Positions 6,847-15,522 of a stretch of DNA of 20,368 nucleotides are shown here, piece by piece (the stretch's first letter is position 1; every line of letters begins with the position of its first letter). The notes beneath the pieces are model-generated. The model was not told the origin of the DNA and did not search any database. It worked only from the letters and a program-made list of their open reading frames with translations. The position numbers were made by a program, and so were the translations under genes. The DNA is from Caryophanales bacterium (GTDB lineage Bacteria > Bacillota_I > Bacilli_A > RFN20 > CAG-826): assembly GCA_028726925.1 (NCBI GenBank), contig JAQYPI010000084.1:1-20368 (forward strand), given 5' to 3'.

Positions 6847-8277
6847 TCACCTCTTGGCGAGTTCCGCGTCGAGTACCTTGGCCACCGCAGCGGGATTCAC
6901 CTTGCCTTTGGCGGCTTTCATGACTTGACCGACCAAGAATCCTTTCGCGCGATCCTTGCCGGCTTTGAAATCGATGATGCTTTGCGGATTGGCGTCGAGA
7001 GCGGCGGTAACGAAGGCGAGGACCTCGTCGTCGTTGCTGCTTTGCTTTTCGATCTTCCGCGCGATTCTCGCCTCTTCTGCGGTACCTCCGTTTTCCAGAA
7101 CGTGAACGAGGATATCCGCGCATTGCTTATGGGTGTATCCATCGTTTTGGAAGGTGGCGATATCCGCGAGGGTCGCGGGCAAAAGAGGAAGATCCTTCAT
7201 CTCGATGCCCTTCTTGTTAAGATAGGCGTTGATCTCGACGATGAGGAAGTTCGCGACGATCTTCGAAAGGGCGGGTTTCGTGGCGATTGAGGCCTCGAAG
7301 AAAGCGGCCATGTCGATGTTTGAAAGGATGATATCCGCGTCGGTTCCGGAAAGTCCCGCGGCAAGATAGCGTTCCCGTTTGGCATCATAGAGCTCCGGGC
7401 ACGTGTCGATGGCGTCTTGCACGAACGCATCGCTCAAACGAATCGGGGTGATGTTCGGCTCGGGGAAATATTTGTAATCCACGGCATCCGTTTTCACGCG
7501 CATGAGAACGGTCCTGCCGCTTGCTTCGTCGAAGCGACGGGTTTCTTGGCGAACCGGGGTCCCGGAAAGGAGGCATGCGCTTTGGCGCGCGATCTCGTAA
7601 TCGAGCGCGGTCTCGATGTTCTTCGTGGAGTTGAGGTTCTTGAGTTCAACTTTCGTCCCGAACTCTTGGCTGCCATAAGGACGAATCGAGACGTTCACGT
7701 CCACGCGAAGGGAGCCTTCCTCCATCTTGCCATCGCTCGTCCCGGAATAAAGGACGATGTTGCGGATGGCTTCGACGTAATGCATGGCTTCCGTGCCGTT
7801 TCGCATGTCCGGCATGGAGACGATCTCGACGAGGGGGACGCCGGCGCGGTTGTAATCCAAAAGGGAATAATCCGCGAAATGAAGCTGTTTGCAGGTGTCC
7901 TCTTCCATATGGATGCGCTCGATGCGGATCCGCTTCTTCTGGCCGTCTTTGCCTTCGATGTCGAGGTACCCATCCCGGCCAATCGGGTGGAATTGCTGCG
8001 TGATTTGGAAACCCTTGGGAAGGTCGCTATAGAAATAGTTCTTGCGATCGAAACGCACGAGGGGATCAATCGTCATGTGCAGCGCATTCGCGACGCGAAT
8101 CGCGTTGATGACCGCTTGCTTGTTCACCCGCGGCATCGTGCCAGGATAAGCCATGTCGAAAGGGGTGACACTCGTGTTGGGCTCGCGAGAGAAGGAATTG
8201 GGGGAAGCCGAAAACATTTTGGATTTCGTCTTCATCTCCACGTGGATCTCTAATCCGATGACCGCTTCGAAATTCAT
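6847..8277 (-). CDS. gatB: Asp-tRNA(Asn)/Glu-tRNA(Gln) amidotransferase subunit B
   Basis: The tRNA-binding and kinase-like subunit of GatCAB, which converts mischarged Glu-tRNA(Gln) (and Asp-tRNA(Asn)) to the amide form. At 476 residues it is the normal length. It begins MNFEAVIGLEIHVEMKTKSKMF and carries FDRKNYFY, MEEGSLRVDVNVS, FGTKVELKNLNS, ETRRFDEASGRT and DYKYFPEPNI. The YqeY-like tail ends in GFLVGQVMKAAKGKVNPAAV, as in S. aureus GatB. Its ATG overlaps the gatA stop by 4 nt (ATGA), and AAGGAGG sits 7 nt upstream. AsnS is also encoded in this window, so the physiological substrate is more likely Glu-tRNA(Gln) than Asp-tRNA(Asn); that depends on whether a GlnS exists elsewhere. Confidence 0.96.
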   Translation of the reverse strand: MNFEAVIGLEIHVEMKTKSKMFSASPNSFSREPNTSVTPFDMAYPGTMPRVNKQAVINAIRVANALHMTIDPLVRFDRKNYFYSDLPKGFQITQQFHPIGRDGYLDIEGKDGQKKRIRIERIHMEEDTCKQLHFADYSLLDYNRAGVPLVEIVSMPDMRNGTEAMHYVEAIRNIVLYSGTSDGKMEEGSLRVDVNVSIRPYGSQEFGTKVELKNLNSTKNIETALDYEIARQSACLLSGTPVRQETRRFDEASGRTVLMRVKTDAVDYKYFPEPNITPIRLSDAFVQDAIDTCPELYDAKRERYLAAGLSGTDADIILSNIDMAAFFEASIATKPALSKIVANFLIVEINAYLNKKGIEMKDLPLLPATLADIATFQNDGYTHKQCADILVHVLENGGTAEEARIARKIEKQSSNDDEVLAFVTAALDANPQSIIDFKAGKDRAKGFLVGQVMKAAKGKVNPAAVAKVLDAELAKR

Positions 8278-9743
8278 AGACGGGCCTCCTTTTTCTCGTG
8301 GACGGATAGTCCGGATAAACCGGAAATATTCTCGAAGGCTTCTGCGATCGAGAGGAGTTCTTTTTCCTCAAAGGCACGACCCATGAAGTTGATTCCGACG
8401 GGCAGCCCATCGATCAAGGTAAGCGGAAGCGTGATGCTCGGTAGACCGGCGAAATTGCCAAGGGCGAGGTGGTTGTCCGCGATGAGATATTCGTTGCTCA
8501 ACTTGTCGGAAGAGGAGGCGATTTTCGGCGCGACCCCAGGGGCGGCCGGGACATAAATCACGTCATGGTCCTTGAGAATCTCATTGACCTTGGCCACGAT
8601 TTTCGCGCGCACCTTTTGGGCGCGGAGGAAAAGCACGTCTTGGTTCTCGCGCATAAGGGCGAAGGAACCGATGACGAAGCGCCTCTTGATGAGTTCCGAG
8701 AACCCGGCGGTCCGAGCATTGGACATGACTTCCTGATAAGTTTTTCCGCCGAGGAACGGACCGAATTTGATACCGTCGAGATTGGCGTCGTTGCTTGTCG
8801 CTTCGGCGCAGGAAATCACGATGTAGGTGGGATAAATCGCTTGAAGTTCAGGAAGGCCAAAGGACACGAAATCAACCACCGCTCCCGCCTCTTTCAAGGC
8901 ATCGATGGAACGATCGAAGCTCGCTTTCACTTCGGGATTCGTGATGGAATCCACGATTTCCCGGATGACGGCGATGCGCTTCCCGGTCAGGTTGGCCGGG
9001 GAAGCGGAGGCATAATCGTCAACGGGCTTCACCGAGGACGTCGAATCCATGTCGTCCCGACCGGCCAAAGTGGAAAGGACAATGGCGCTATCATCCGCGG
9101 ATCGGGTGAAGAAGCCGACGTGATCGAGGCTGGGCGCGAAAGGGAAAAGGCCATAACGGCTGATGCGACCCCAAGTGGGTTTCATGCCGACCAAACCGGC
9201 ATAGGAAGCCGGCTTGCGAACCGAGTCGCCGGTATCGCTGCCAAGGGCAAAGGGAACGATTCCGGCAGCGACCGCGGCGGCACTTCCGCAGCTCGATCCC
9301 CCGACCATGCGCTGATGGGAAGGATCGTAAGGATTGTAGGTGATGCCTTTGTGGCCGGTCGTCCCGGTGCCGCCCATCGCGAGCTCATCGAGCGTGGTTT
9401 TGCCGATGAGAACGCATTTCTTCTCGCGGAGTTTTCGAATGACCGTGGCATCGAACAACGGCTTGTAGCCATTGAGGACGTTGCTAGAAGCGGTCGTTTC
9501 GATATCTTTCGTGGAGAAATTGTCTTTCGCCAAATAGGGGATGCCCCAAAGCAAATTGTCTTCTTCCGGTTCCGTGAGGGACGAGGCAAAGGCAAGCGCT
9601 TCATCCTCGAGAATCATCTCAAAGGCGTTATCTTTGCTTGCCTTGGCGCGGGCCAAAACTTCTTTCGCAAGGTCAAGAGGGGTGGTGAGACGTTCCACCA
9701 AGGCGCGATGAATATCGCGAATCGATTGATCCAAGTAACTCAT
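8274..9743 (-). CDS. gatA: Asp-tRNA(Asn)/Glu-tRNA(Gln) amidotransferase subunit A
   Basis: The glutaminase subunit of GatCAB, an amidase-signature enzyme that releases ammonia from glutamine. It has 489 residues. The Ser-cisSer-Lys triad is visible as Lys73 (LAKDN), Ser150 (GGSSCGSA) and Ser174 (DTGDS); the spacing of 24 between the serines matches S. aureus GatA. The signature is slightly unusual: GGSSCGSA has Cys where Gly is common, and SDTGDSVRKPAS has Asp where most have Gly. I associate the latter with Mollicutes-like GatA, which is a clue to the organism. The ATG overlaps the gatC stop by 4 nt, with AAGGTGG 4 nt upstream. Confidence 0.96.
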   Translation of the reverse strand: MSYLDQSIRDIHRALVERLTTPLDLAKEVLARAKASKDNAFEMILEDEALAFASSLTEPEEDNLLWGIPYLAKDNFSTKDIETTASSNVLNGYKPLFDATVIRKLREKKCVLIGKTTLDELAMGGTGTTGHKGITYNPYDPSHQRMVGGSSCGSAAAVAAGIVPFALGSDTGDSVRKPASYAGLVGMKPTWGRISRYGLFPFAPSLDHVGFFTRSADDSAIVLSTLAGRDDMDSTSSVKPVDDYASASPANLTGKRIAVIREIVDSITNPEVKASFDRSIDALKEAGAVVDFVSFGLPELQAIYPTYIVISCAEATSNDANLDGIKFGPFLGGKTYQEVMSNARTAGFSELIKRRFVIGSFALMRENQDVLFLRAQKVRAKIVAKVNEILKDHDVIYVPAAPGVAPKIASSSDKLSNEYLIADNHLALGNFAGLPSITLPLTLIDGLPVGINFMGRAFEEKELLSIAEAFENISGLSGLSVHEKKEARL

Positions 9744-10036
9744 AAAACCACCTTCGGCAATTTAATCTCGTTGTCCTGGACGCTTCCCGCGTTGCGAAGG
9801 GCCTCTTCTCTCGGAAGGGGGGTCTCAGGTTCGTCTTCCCGCAAATAATCCGTTTCGCAATCGAAAGGAAAGGTCATCGGCTCATAGTTCTCAAGGCCTT
9901 CGATCCTGCCAATCGTTTCCATTTGCCGCGTCAAAACGCCGAATTCCTCTAGAAGAGTCCGATATTCTTCATCGGACATATCGAAAAGAAGGCGGTTCGC
10001 CGCATCGCGCAATACATCAAGGTTGATTTCTTTCAT
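9740..10036 (-). CDS. gatC: Asp-tRNA(Asn)/Glu-tRNA(Gln) amidotransferase subunit C
   Basis: The small subunit that wraps around and stabilises GatA. It has 98 residues: a helical N-terminal half (DVLRDAANRLLFDMSDEEYRTLLEEFG) and the typical ending with LREDEPETPLPREEALRNAGSVQDNEIKLPKVV. A TTG three codons upstream is in frame, but GGAG lies 10 nt before the ATG at 10036 and only 2 nt before the TTG, so the ATG is chosen. It is 136 nt downstream of ligA. In Bacillus and Staphylococcus a lipoprotein gene (camS/yerH) usually lies between ligA and gatC; it is missing here. Confidence 0.93.
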   Translation of the reverse strand: MKEINLDVLRDAANRLLFDMSDEEYRTLLEEFGVLTRQMETIGRIEGLENYEPMTFPFDCETDYLREDEPETPLPREEALRNAGSVQDNEIKLPKVVL

Positions 10037-10071
10037 GCGTCGCAATCTCCGTAAACCATGTTTCGTGTTCT

Positions 10072-10077
10072 AGTATA
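10072..10077 (-). promoter_or_regulatory. Possible -10 element of gatCAB
   Basis: TATACT (5 of 6 matches) on the minus strand, 35 nt before the gatC ATG, in the only sizeable gap of the pcrA-to-galE run. No good -35 lies 16-18 nt upstream. It would give a transcript with a leader and ribosome binding site, unlike the leaderless units elsewhere in the window. The 10037-10172 gap holds nothing else I can name. Confidence 0.35.
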
Positions 10078-10172
10078 CACGTGTTCACGCGTTAGTGCGC
10101 GCGCCAAATGTGAGACAAGAGAAAAGCGAGCAACGAAAAGCGCAAAATAAAGGGGGCGTCTATGCGTTTTCG

Positions 10173-12182
10173 TTACGACCTCAAGGTCGAAAGATGCGAA
10201 AGGGCTTCTTCTTCGTCGATCACTTTGATGCCGAGAGCCTCGGCTTTCGCGAGTTTGCTTCCGGCCCCGGGTCCCGCGATGACGATATCCGTTTTCTTGG
10301 AAACCGACCCAGAGCACTTCGCCCCAATTCCCTCCAAAATGGAAGTCATCTCCTCACGGGAATAACGTTCCAAGGTCCCGGTTAAAACGACGGTTTTCCC
10401 ATAGAAATAGTTCGTGGTGTCAATCGTATCCGTACCGAGGTATTCGAAATTGACACCTGCCGCGCGCAGGCGCTCGATCATGGCGATGTTTTTCTCGTCG
10501 TGGAAATAGCGATAGATGCTCGCGGCGACAATCGGGCCGATGTCATCGATCTTCTGATAGTCCTCCTCCGTCAAAGCGAAGTATTCATTCAGGTTGCGGT
10601 GCCGACGGGCCAGGACTTTCGCGGTTTTGTTCCCGACTTCCTTGATGCCAAGGCCGAACAAGAGCCGTTCCAAGCTCTTGCTTTTGCTTTCCTCAATAGC
10701 GCCGAGGAGATTCGACATCGACTTGTTGCTCCAACCATCGAGCTCTTTGATGCGCGCGGCATGTTGATAAAGGTCATAGATATCGGGAATGTCGTGGAGG
10801 AAACCTTCGCCGAACAATTCTTCGATGACCGCGCTGCCCATCCCATCGATGTCCATGGCATCGCGCGAAGCGAAATGGATCATTCCCTCGATTTTCCGGC
10901 TCGGGCAATCGGGGTTGAGACAATAATGGAGACCTTGGACTTTCGTGAGGGGTTTTCCGCATTCGGGACAATTCTCGGCCATGACGAAAGGCCGTTGGGT
11001 ACCATCGCGTCTCTCAACAAGAGGGCGAACGACTTCCGGGATGACGTCCGCGGCTTTGTGAAGGATGACTTCATCCCCAATCATCAAGCCTTTCTCGGCG
11101 ATGAAATCCTCGTTGTTGAGCGTCGCTCTTTGGACAAGGCTTCCCGCGACGCGAACAGGCTCGAGCACCGCATTTGGGGTGATGCGTCCCGTACGGCCGA
11201 CGGTCAAGAAGATATCGAGCAATTTGGTCGAGACTTCTTCCGGGGGGAATTTGTACGCGATCGCCCATTTCGGGGTCTTCGCGGTGTAACCGATGATGTC
11301 GTAAAGATCGATGTCGTCCACCTTGAAGACAAGGCCGTCGATGTCATAGCCAAGGGAGGCGCGTTTTTCGTGGTATTCCTTGGCGTACGCGATCAATTCC
11401 TCAACCCCATGGAGTTTCCTTCTCTCGTGGTTTGTCTTGAAACCGAGCTCATCGAGATAATCGAGACTCTTCGAATGGATGTGTTCGCCGAGTTCTTTCG
11501 CGTTCACGAGATAATACCAATAGGCGTCGAGGCCACGGCTCGCGGCGATGCGCGAATCGAGTTGGCGAATGCTGCCCGCCGCGGCGTTCCTCGCATTCGC
11601 GAACAAAGGCTCCCCAGTTTTGAGGCGTTCGTTGTTGAGCCTTTCCAAAGAGCTTTTAGGCATGAAAACCTCGCCGCGCACCTCAAAGGGGCGCGTTTCT
11701 TTCACTTTGAGGGGAATGGAGGGGATCTTTTTGACGTTCTCGGTGACATCCTCACCCATAACGCCGTCCCCGCGAGTCACGCAGTACTGCAAAACGCCCT
11801 CGCGGTAAACGAGGGACATGCCAAGACCATCAATCTTGACCTCACCCATGTAGTCCACGACATCCTTGTGGAGGGCTTCGCGAATCTTGCGGTCCCAATC
11901 GCGAATCTCGTCCTCGTTGAAGATGTCCCCAAGGGAGAGCATCAAGCGTTTATGAGGGATCTTCTTGAAGGAATCCAGCACTTGGCCGCCGACCCTTTGC
12001 GTCGGGGACGTGGGGGACTGCAAAAGCGGGAATTGCTTCTCAATTCTTTGCAATTCCTCCATGTAACGATCGAATTCGGCATCGCTATGAGAAGGATTAT
12101 CGAGTACGTAATACTCGTAGGTCCAGCGATTCAGGGTCTCGGTAAGGAAAGCCGCGCGGGCTTTTGCTTCTTCGAATTCCAT
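10173..12182 (-). CDS. ligA: NAD+-dependent DNA ligase
   Basis: Seals nicks in replication and repair using NAD+. It has 669 residues, the standard length. Domains in order: Ia helices (about 1-60, with the YEYYVLDNPSHSDAEFD motif), adenylation domain with the nucleophile Lys116 in KIDG, RGDG (137-140), DGLVFKVDD (282-290), the OB fold (TPKWAIAYKFP onward), a four-Cys zinc finger (Cys405, 408, 421, 426), helix-hairpin-helix repeats (about 505-575) and a complete BRCT domain (590-669). AGGAGG precedes the ATG by 12 nt and lies within the end of pcrA, whose stop is only 2 nt upstream, so translation is coupled to pcrA. No intrinsic terminator is seen after it. Confidence 0.97.
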   Translation of the reverse strand: MEFEEAKARAAFLTETLNRWTYEYYVLDNPSHSDAEFDRYMEELQRIEKQFPLLQSPTSPTQRVGGQVLDSFKKIPHKRLMLSLGDIFNEDEIRDWDRKIREALHKDVVDYMGEVKIDGLGMSLVYREGVLQYCVTRGDGVMGEDVTENVKKIPSIPLKVKETRPFEVRGEVFMPKSSLERLNNERLKTGEPLFANARNAAAGSIRQLDSRIAASRGLDAYWYYLVNAKELGEHIHSKSLDYLDELGFKTNHERRKLHGVEELIAYAKEYHEKRASLGYDIDGLVFKVDDIDLYDIIGYTAKTPKWAIAYKFPPEEVSTKLLDIFLTVGRTGRITPNAVLEPVRVAGSLVQRATLNNEDFIAEKGLMIGDEVILHKAADVIPEVVRPLVERRDGTQRPFVMAENCPECGKPLTKVQGLHYCLNPDCPSRKIEGMIHFASRDAMDIDGMGSAVIEELFGEGFLHDIPDIYDLYQHAARIKELDGWSNKSMSNLLGAIEESKSKSLERLLFGLGIKEVGNKTAKVLARRHRNLNEYFALTEEDYQKIDDIGPIVAASIYRYFHDEKNIAMIERLRAAGVNFEYLGTDTIDTTNYFYGKTVVLTGTLERYSREEMTSILEGIGAKCSGSVSKKTDIVIAGPGAGSKLAKAEALGIKVIDEEEALSHLSTLRS

Positions 12183-12184
12183 GG

Positions 12185-14452
12185 TTATGCAATTCCTCCT
12201 GCGCTGTGCTTGCGCGTAAGCATGTGGTGCTTGGCGAGGATGCTCTTTTCCTCGCCGCTATCGAAATGGATCAAGATGATATCCTGGTTGATGATTTGCT
12301 TGACGGTGCCATCACCAAACTTTTGATGGTTGACCCGGTCCCCGATCTTCCAGTCCTTGATTCCGTTGTTCCCCGGAGCTTTGACCATCGTGGTCGGGGC
12401 GTCAAAAGAAACAGGCTTCGGGGCGGGTTTTGGATCCCCGTACACCTTTCGCCAGGAAGAACCCCCGTAAGAGGATCCGCCGTATTGGGCGCCGCGATAG
12501 GCGTGATCGTTAGGAATCACAACTTCGGCCTCCTTGAAGAAAACGCTTGGGGAAGCATGGGTATCCGTAACATAGGAATAACCCGAATTCGTGGTCATGA
12601 ACAGTCTCTTTTTCGCGCGGGTCATCGCGACGTAGGCAAGGCGTCGTTCTTCTTCTTCCCCGTCGCGGCCGGTTTCGTTCACCGCGCGGAAAGAAGGGAA
12701 GGCACCTTCATTCATGCACACGAGGAAGACGTTGTCGAATTCGAGGCCTTTCGCGACGTGAATCGTCATCAAGGAAACGTAATTGCCCCCGTTGATATCG
12801 TCTTGGCTCGATAGAAGCGAGATGTTCTGCAAGTACTCGTCAAACGTGCTTTCTGGATTCTTCTGAATGAAGTTCGTGATGTCATCGAAAAGGGCGTTCA
12901 CGTTCCCCGCGCGATCTTCGTCGACGTTTTCGTCTTCCGCGATGTAGGCGTAATAACCGATGTCGGTGATGAAATCTTTGAGGATGCCGGAATAAGCCTC
13001 GTAATTGTTCGCGAGTTTGGCTTTCGTTTCCTCGATTCTCTCTGACATCGTCTTCAAGGAGAGAAGGGCTCCCTTGGGTATCTCGTTGTCAGGGTATTTC
13101 TCGATATCGCGAATGAGTTCGTATTGGGAAACCTCGTATCGTTCGGCGGCGGCACGAATCCTCGCTTGCGTCGTTTCCCCGATTCCGCGGCGGGGGACAT
13201 TCACGATGCGGGTAAAGGCGACATCGTCTTTTTCGTTCACGAGCAAGCGGAAATAAGCGAACACGTCCTTCACTTCTTTGCGTTGATAGAAGCGGAGACC
13301 CCCATAGATGCGATAAGGGATGCGGTTGGCCGCGAGCTCGGCTTCAAGGGCGCGCGTCATATAGGACGAGCGATAGAGGATGGCGATGTTGTCATACCGT
13401 AAACCGTCGAGGAACTTCCCATCCGATGCGAGATCCGCGATTTTCGAGACCACCCAACTCGCTTCTTCTTCCGCGGTGTCGAACCGTTTCGCCTGAATGG
13501 CATCCCCCGATTCGGCCTCCGTGAAAAGGTCCTTTGGAACGCGTTTCTTGTTGTGGGAAATCAAGTGGTTCGCCGCGTTGAGGATGTTCTTGGTCGAACG
13601 GTAGTTGCGGTTCAGGATGATGTCTTGGTAATCGGGGAAGGTGACGGGGAAATCCAAAATGATCTTTTGATTCGCCCCGCGCCAGGTGTAAATCGTTTGG
13701 TCCGGGTCGCCAACGACATAAAGGTTCGTCGAAGGCGAAGATAAGAGGGTCATGAGTTCGTATTGGACGTTGTTCGTGTCCTGAAATTCATCGACCAAGA
13801 TGTGCTCGAACCGATGCGACCATTTCTCGTGGACGTCCTCGAAGTTCTTGAGGATGAAGAGGGTTTGCAGGAGCAGGTCATCGAAATCGAAGGCAAGCTG
13901 CTTCATTTTTTCTTCTTCATAACGGCGATAGATCTCGAGGCATTCTTTCTCTTGAGCGAAACGCATGCCGGTGGAGGGGATGTCATCCGGGTATTTGCCA
14001 TCCGTTTTGCTCCTGCCGATATAGCGCTTGGCGAGTTTGACGATCTCATCCCCCTTGCGATATCCCATCTGGGCACAGATTTCCTTCAATAGTTTGTCTT
14101 GATCCTCGTCATCAAAGATCGTGAAACTGGCGGGATATCCTAGAAGATAAGCTTCGCGGCGAAGGAAACGTGCACAGAAACTATGAAAGGTGGAGACGGT
14201 CAGAAAATCGGACCCGCCTTGAACGAGTTTGGCGACGCGATCCTTCATCTCCTGAGCGGCTTTGTTCGTGAAAGTCACGGCCAATATCCGATAGGGGTCC
14301 ACGTGGAAACGGTCCATCAAATAGGCGATGCGGTAGGTTAAAACGCGCGTTTTTCCTGAGCCGGCGCCGGCAATGATGCGAACGTGTTGAGCGGAGGTCG
14401 TGACGGCCTCATACTGGGTTTCGTTGAGGAGAGAAGCGTAATCGATGGGCAT
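12185..14452 (-). CDS. pcrA: ATP-dependent DNA helicase PcrA (UvrD/Rep family)
   Basis: A 3'-5' superfamily 1A helicase for repair, plasmid replication and removal of transcription blocks. With the chosen start it has 755 residues. Motifs visible: Q-motif region LNETQYEAV (9-17), Walker A AGAGSGKT (28-35), DEFQDTN (motif II), GDPDQTIYTWRGA (III), LNRNYRST (IV), TIHVAKGLEFDNVFL (V) and VAMTRAKKRL (VI). The C-terminus carries the Tudor-like module GDRVNHQKFGDGTV, which binds RNA polymerase in PcrA. Upstream in-frame codons exist, but 14452 starts just before the Q-motif, as in relatives. No Shine-Dalgarno precedes it; TACAAT is 6 nt upstream. It heads the run pcrA-ligA-gatCAB-DUF1836-galE. Confidence 0.96.
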   Translation of the reverse strand: MPIDYASLLNETQYEAVTTSAQHVRIIAGAGSGKTRVLTYRIAYLMDRFHVDPYRILAVTFTNKAAQEMKDRVAKLVQGGSDFLTVSTFHSFCARFLRREAYLLGYPASFTIFDDEDQDKLLKEICAQMGYRKGDEIVKLAKRYIGRSKTDGKYPDDIPSTGMRFAQEKECLEIYRRYEEEKMKQLAFDFDDLLLQTLFILKNFEDVHEKWSHRFEHILVDEFQDTNNVQYELMTLLSSPSTNLYVVGDPDQTIYTWRGANQKIILDFPVTFPDYQDIILNRNYRSTKNILNAANHLISHNKKRVPKDLFTEAESGDAIQAKRFDTAEEEASWVVSKIADLASDGKFLDGLRYDNIAILYRSSYMTRALEAELAANRIPYRIYGGLRFYQRKEVKDVFAYFRLLVNEKDDVAFTRIVNVPRRGIGETTQARIRAAAERYEVSQYELIRDIEKYPDNEIPKGALLSLKTMSERIEETKAKLANNYEAYSGILKDFITDIGYYAYIAEDENVDEDRAGNVNALFDDITNFIQKNPESTFDEYLQNISLLSSQDDINGGNYVSLMTIHVAKGLEFDNVFLVCMNEGAFPSFRAVNETGRDGEEEERRLAYVAMTRAKKRLFMTTNSGYSYVTDTHASPSVFFKEAEVVIPNDHAYRGAQYGGSSYGGSSWRKVYGDPKPAPKPVSFDAPTTMVKAPGNNGIKDWKIGDRVNHQKFGDGTVKQIINQDIILIHFDSGEEKSILAKHHMLTRKHSAGGIA

Positions 14453-14458
14453 ACATTC

Positions 14459-14464
14459 ATTGTA
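14459..14464 (-). promoter_or_regulatory. -10 element of pcrA, leaderless-type
   Basis: TACAAT (5 of 6 matches), 6 nt before the pcrA ATG, with no Shine-Dalgarno between. A weak -35 (TTAAAG) lies 17 nt upstream. Start-site selection would fall on or beside the ATG. Confidence 0.45.
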
Positions 14465-14569
14465 CCCGAGATGGGCTTTTTCTTTAAGAAAGAAACGAGG
14501 CGGATTAGACAGCGTCATGGGAAAAGGAGAAAAAGAGGGAAAGACGGCCTTTCCCGGGGCAAATACGAA

Positions 14570-14598
14570 AAGACAAGCGTCCCGAAACCCATTAAAAT
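14570..14598 (+). promoter_or_regulatory. Promoter of the 14605 membrane-protein operon, leaderless-type
   Basis: AAGACA (14570-14575, 4 of 6 to TTGACA), a 17-nt spacer, then TAAAAT (14593-14598, 5 of 6). The ATG follows after 6 nt and no Shine-Dalgarno is present. The site lies in the 152-nt divergent gap with pcrA, which contains nothing else I can identify. Confidence 0.45.
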
Positions 14599-14604
14599 GA
14601 TTCC

Positions 14605-15522
14605 ATGCATTTCCTAAGAGCAAGGGAAAGACCCGCCGAGATCATCGCCGTCATGGCTCTCTTTTCCGCTCTGGACGCGGCTTTGGCCCTTCTTTCCGCG
14701 TTCTTCCCGGCCGCCACGGCCTTCTTGATGCTCGTCGTTCCCCTTTCCTCGGCTTTCATCGCGATGACCTGCCCTCTCAAAGCCCTCCCCCTTTTCGTTC
14801 TAAGCGCGTTCGGCACTTCTTTGGCCGTTTCCTTTTTCGATTTTCAGACCTTGCTTTTTTATCTTTTGCCGGCCCTCATCATCGGGGCGGCATACGGGCT
14901 TTTTGAACGTCTCCGCGTGCCTTCGATCTATCACCTTTTCCTCGAGGCGATCTTGGCCATGGCTTTGTTTCTCTTGACGCTTCTTTTGGGGAAAGGGATT
15001 TACGGGATTTCCTTTTATGACCTCTTCCTTCAAGCGGCCTCTCCCGAAAAACAAGCATACATGTCTCACGTGTTTTTGCTCTTCTGCTACAGCTATTCCC
15101 TAGCCCAAACCCTCTTGACCCACCTTTTCACAAGGCTCGTTTTCTCGAAAATGAAACGTCAGGAACCTCTCGACCGTTTGAAGCCTTTTTGGCCCTATCT
15201 TTTCGCTTCAGTTTCTCTCATCGGAATCATCGGGTGTTCCTTCGTTAGCGCCGGTTTTGCTTACCTCTTTCTCGGGTTTTTCTTTTATTGGGTTCTCGTC
15301 ACTTGCGTAAAAGAGATGCCCACCCAACCGAAATGGATGCTGGCCCCCGAGATCGCGTCGATCTTCATCAGCATCTTGATCTTCGCGGCTTTTTTCTCCG
15401 CGATTCCCGAAGACAAGGGTTTGCTCCTAACGGGTGTTCCCTTTGCTTTTTTCCTTGCGATCAACGCCATCAATGGCGCGTTGCGTGTAAAACGCGCGAG
15501 ACATAAAATAAACGAGCCATGA
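14605..15522 (+). CDS. Multi-pass membrane protein, possibly DUF2232/YybS-like
   Basis: A 305-residue protein that is almost wholly hydrophobic, with about seven to eight helices (near 12-35, 38-57, 60-78, 82-100, 110-130, 152-180, 198-234 in two, 250-268, 273-293). The opening EIIAVMALFSALDAALALLSAFFP, the polytopic first half and a loop with PLDRLKPFWPYLF before the second half resemble the YybS/DUF2232 group, itself similar to the substrate-binding subunits of ECF vitamin transporters. This is a resemblance in layout, not a proven match. The ATG at 14605 is used because a promoter-like element sits 6 nt upstream; a later ATG at 14653 lacks any ribosome binding site. The end overlaps the next gene by 4 nt. 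Confidence 0.6.
   Translation: MHFLRARERPAEIIAVMALFSALDAALALLSAFFPAATAFLMLVVPLSSAFIAMTCPLKALPLFVLSAFGTSLAVSFFDFQTLLFYLLPALIIGAAYGLFERLRVPSIYHLFLEAILAMALFLLTLLLGKGIYGISFYDLFLQAASPEKQAYMSHVFLLFCYSYSLAQTLLTHLFTRLVFSKMKRQEPLDRLKPFWPYLFASVSLIGIIGCSFVSAGFAYLFLGFFFYWVLVTCVKEMPTQPKWMLAPEIASIFISILIFAAFFSAIPEDKGLLLTGVPFAFFLAINAINGALRVKRARHKINEP

Noticed and set aside
6842..7123. Longer N-terminal extension of the DUF1836 frame into gatB
   Set aside because: The extension is Arg-rich nonsense antiphase to gatB, while the ATG at 6841 has a good ribosome binding site.
8469..9848. 459-codon open frame on the plus strand opposite gatA
   Set aside because: Antisense shadow of gatA, with the same codon-bias signature and no motif.
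10080..10092. GTGAAC half-site near the gatC promoter, as in the AbiEi-gene inverted repeat
   Set aside because: Only six bases are shared and no second arm is found at the same spacing; chance is enough to explain it.
10173..10195. Inverted repeat at the 3' end of ligA as a terminator
   Set aside because: The arms CGACC/GGTCG are inside the last codons, the loop is short and no T-run follows.
10500..12326. 608-codon open frame on the plus strand opposite ligA
   Set aside because: It is antisense to a ligA frame with every domain intact. Its composition (rich in Asp, Val, Phe, Ala with no motif) is what a codon-biased gene yields on the complement.
14453..14623. Longer start for pcrA
   Set aside because: It would run through the promoter-like TACAAT and the divergent gene's start, adding residues absent from PcrA relatives.
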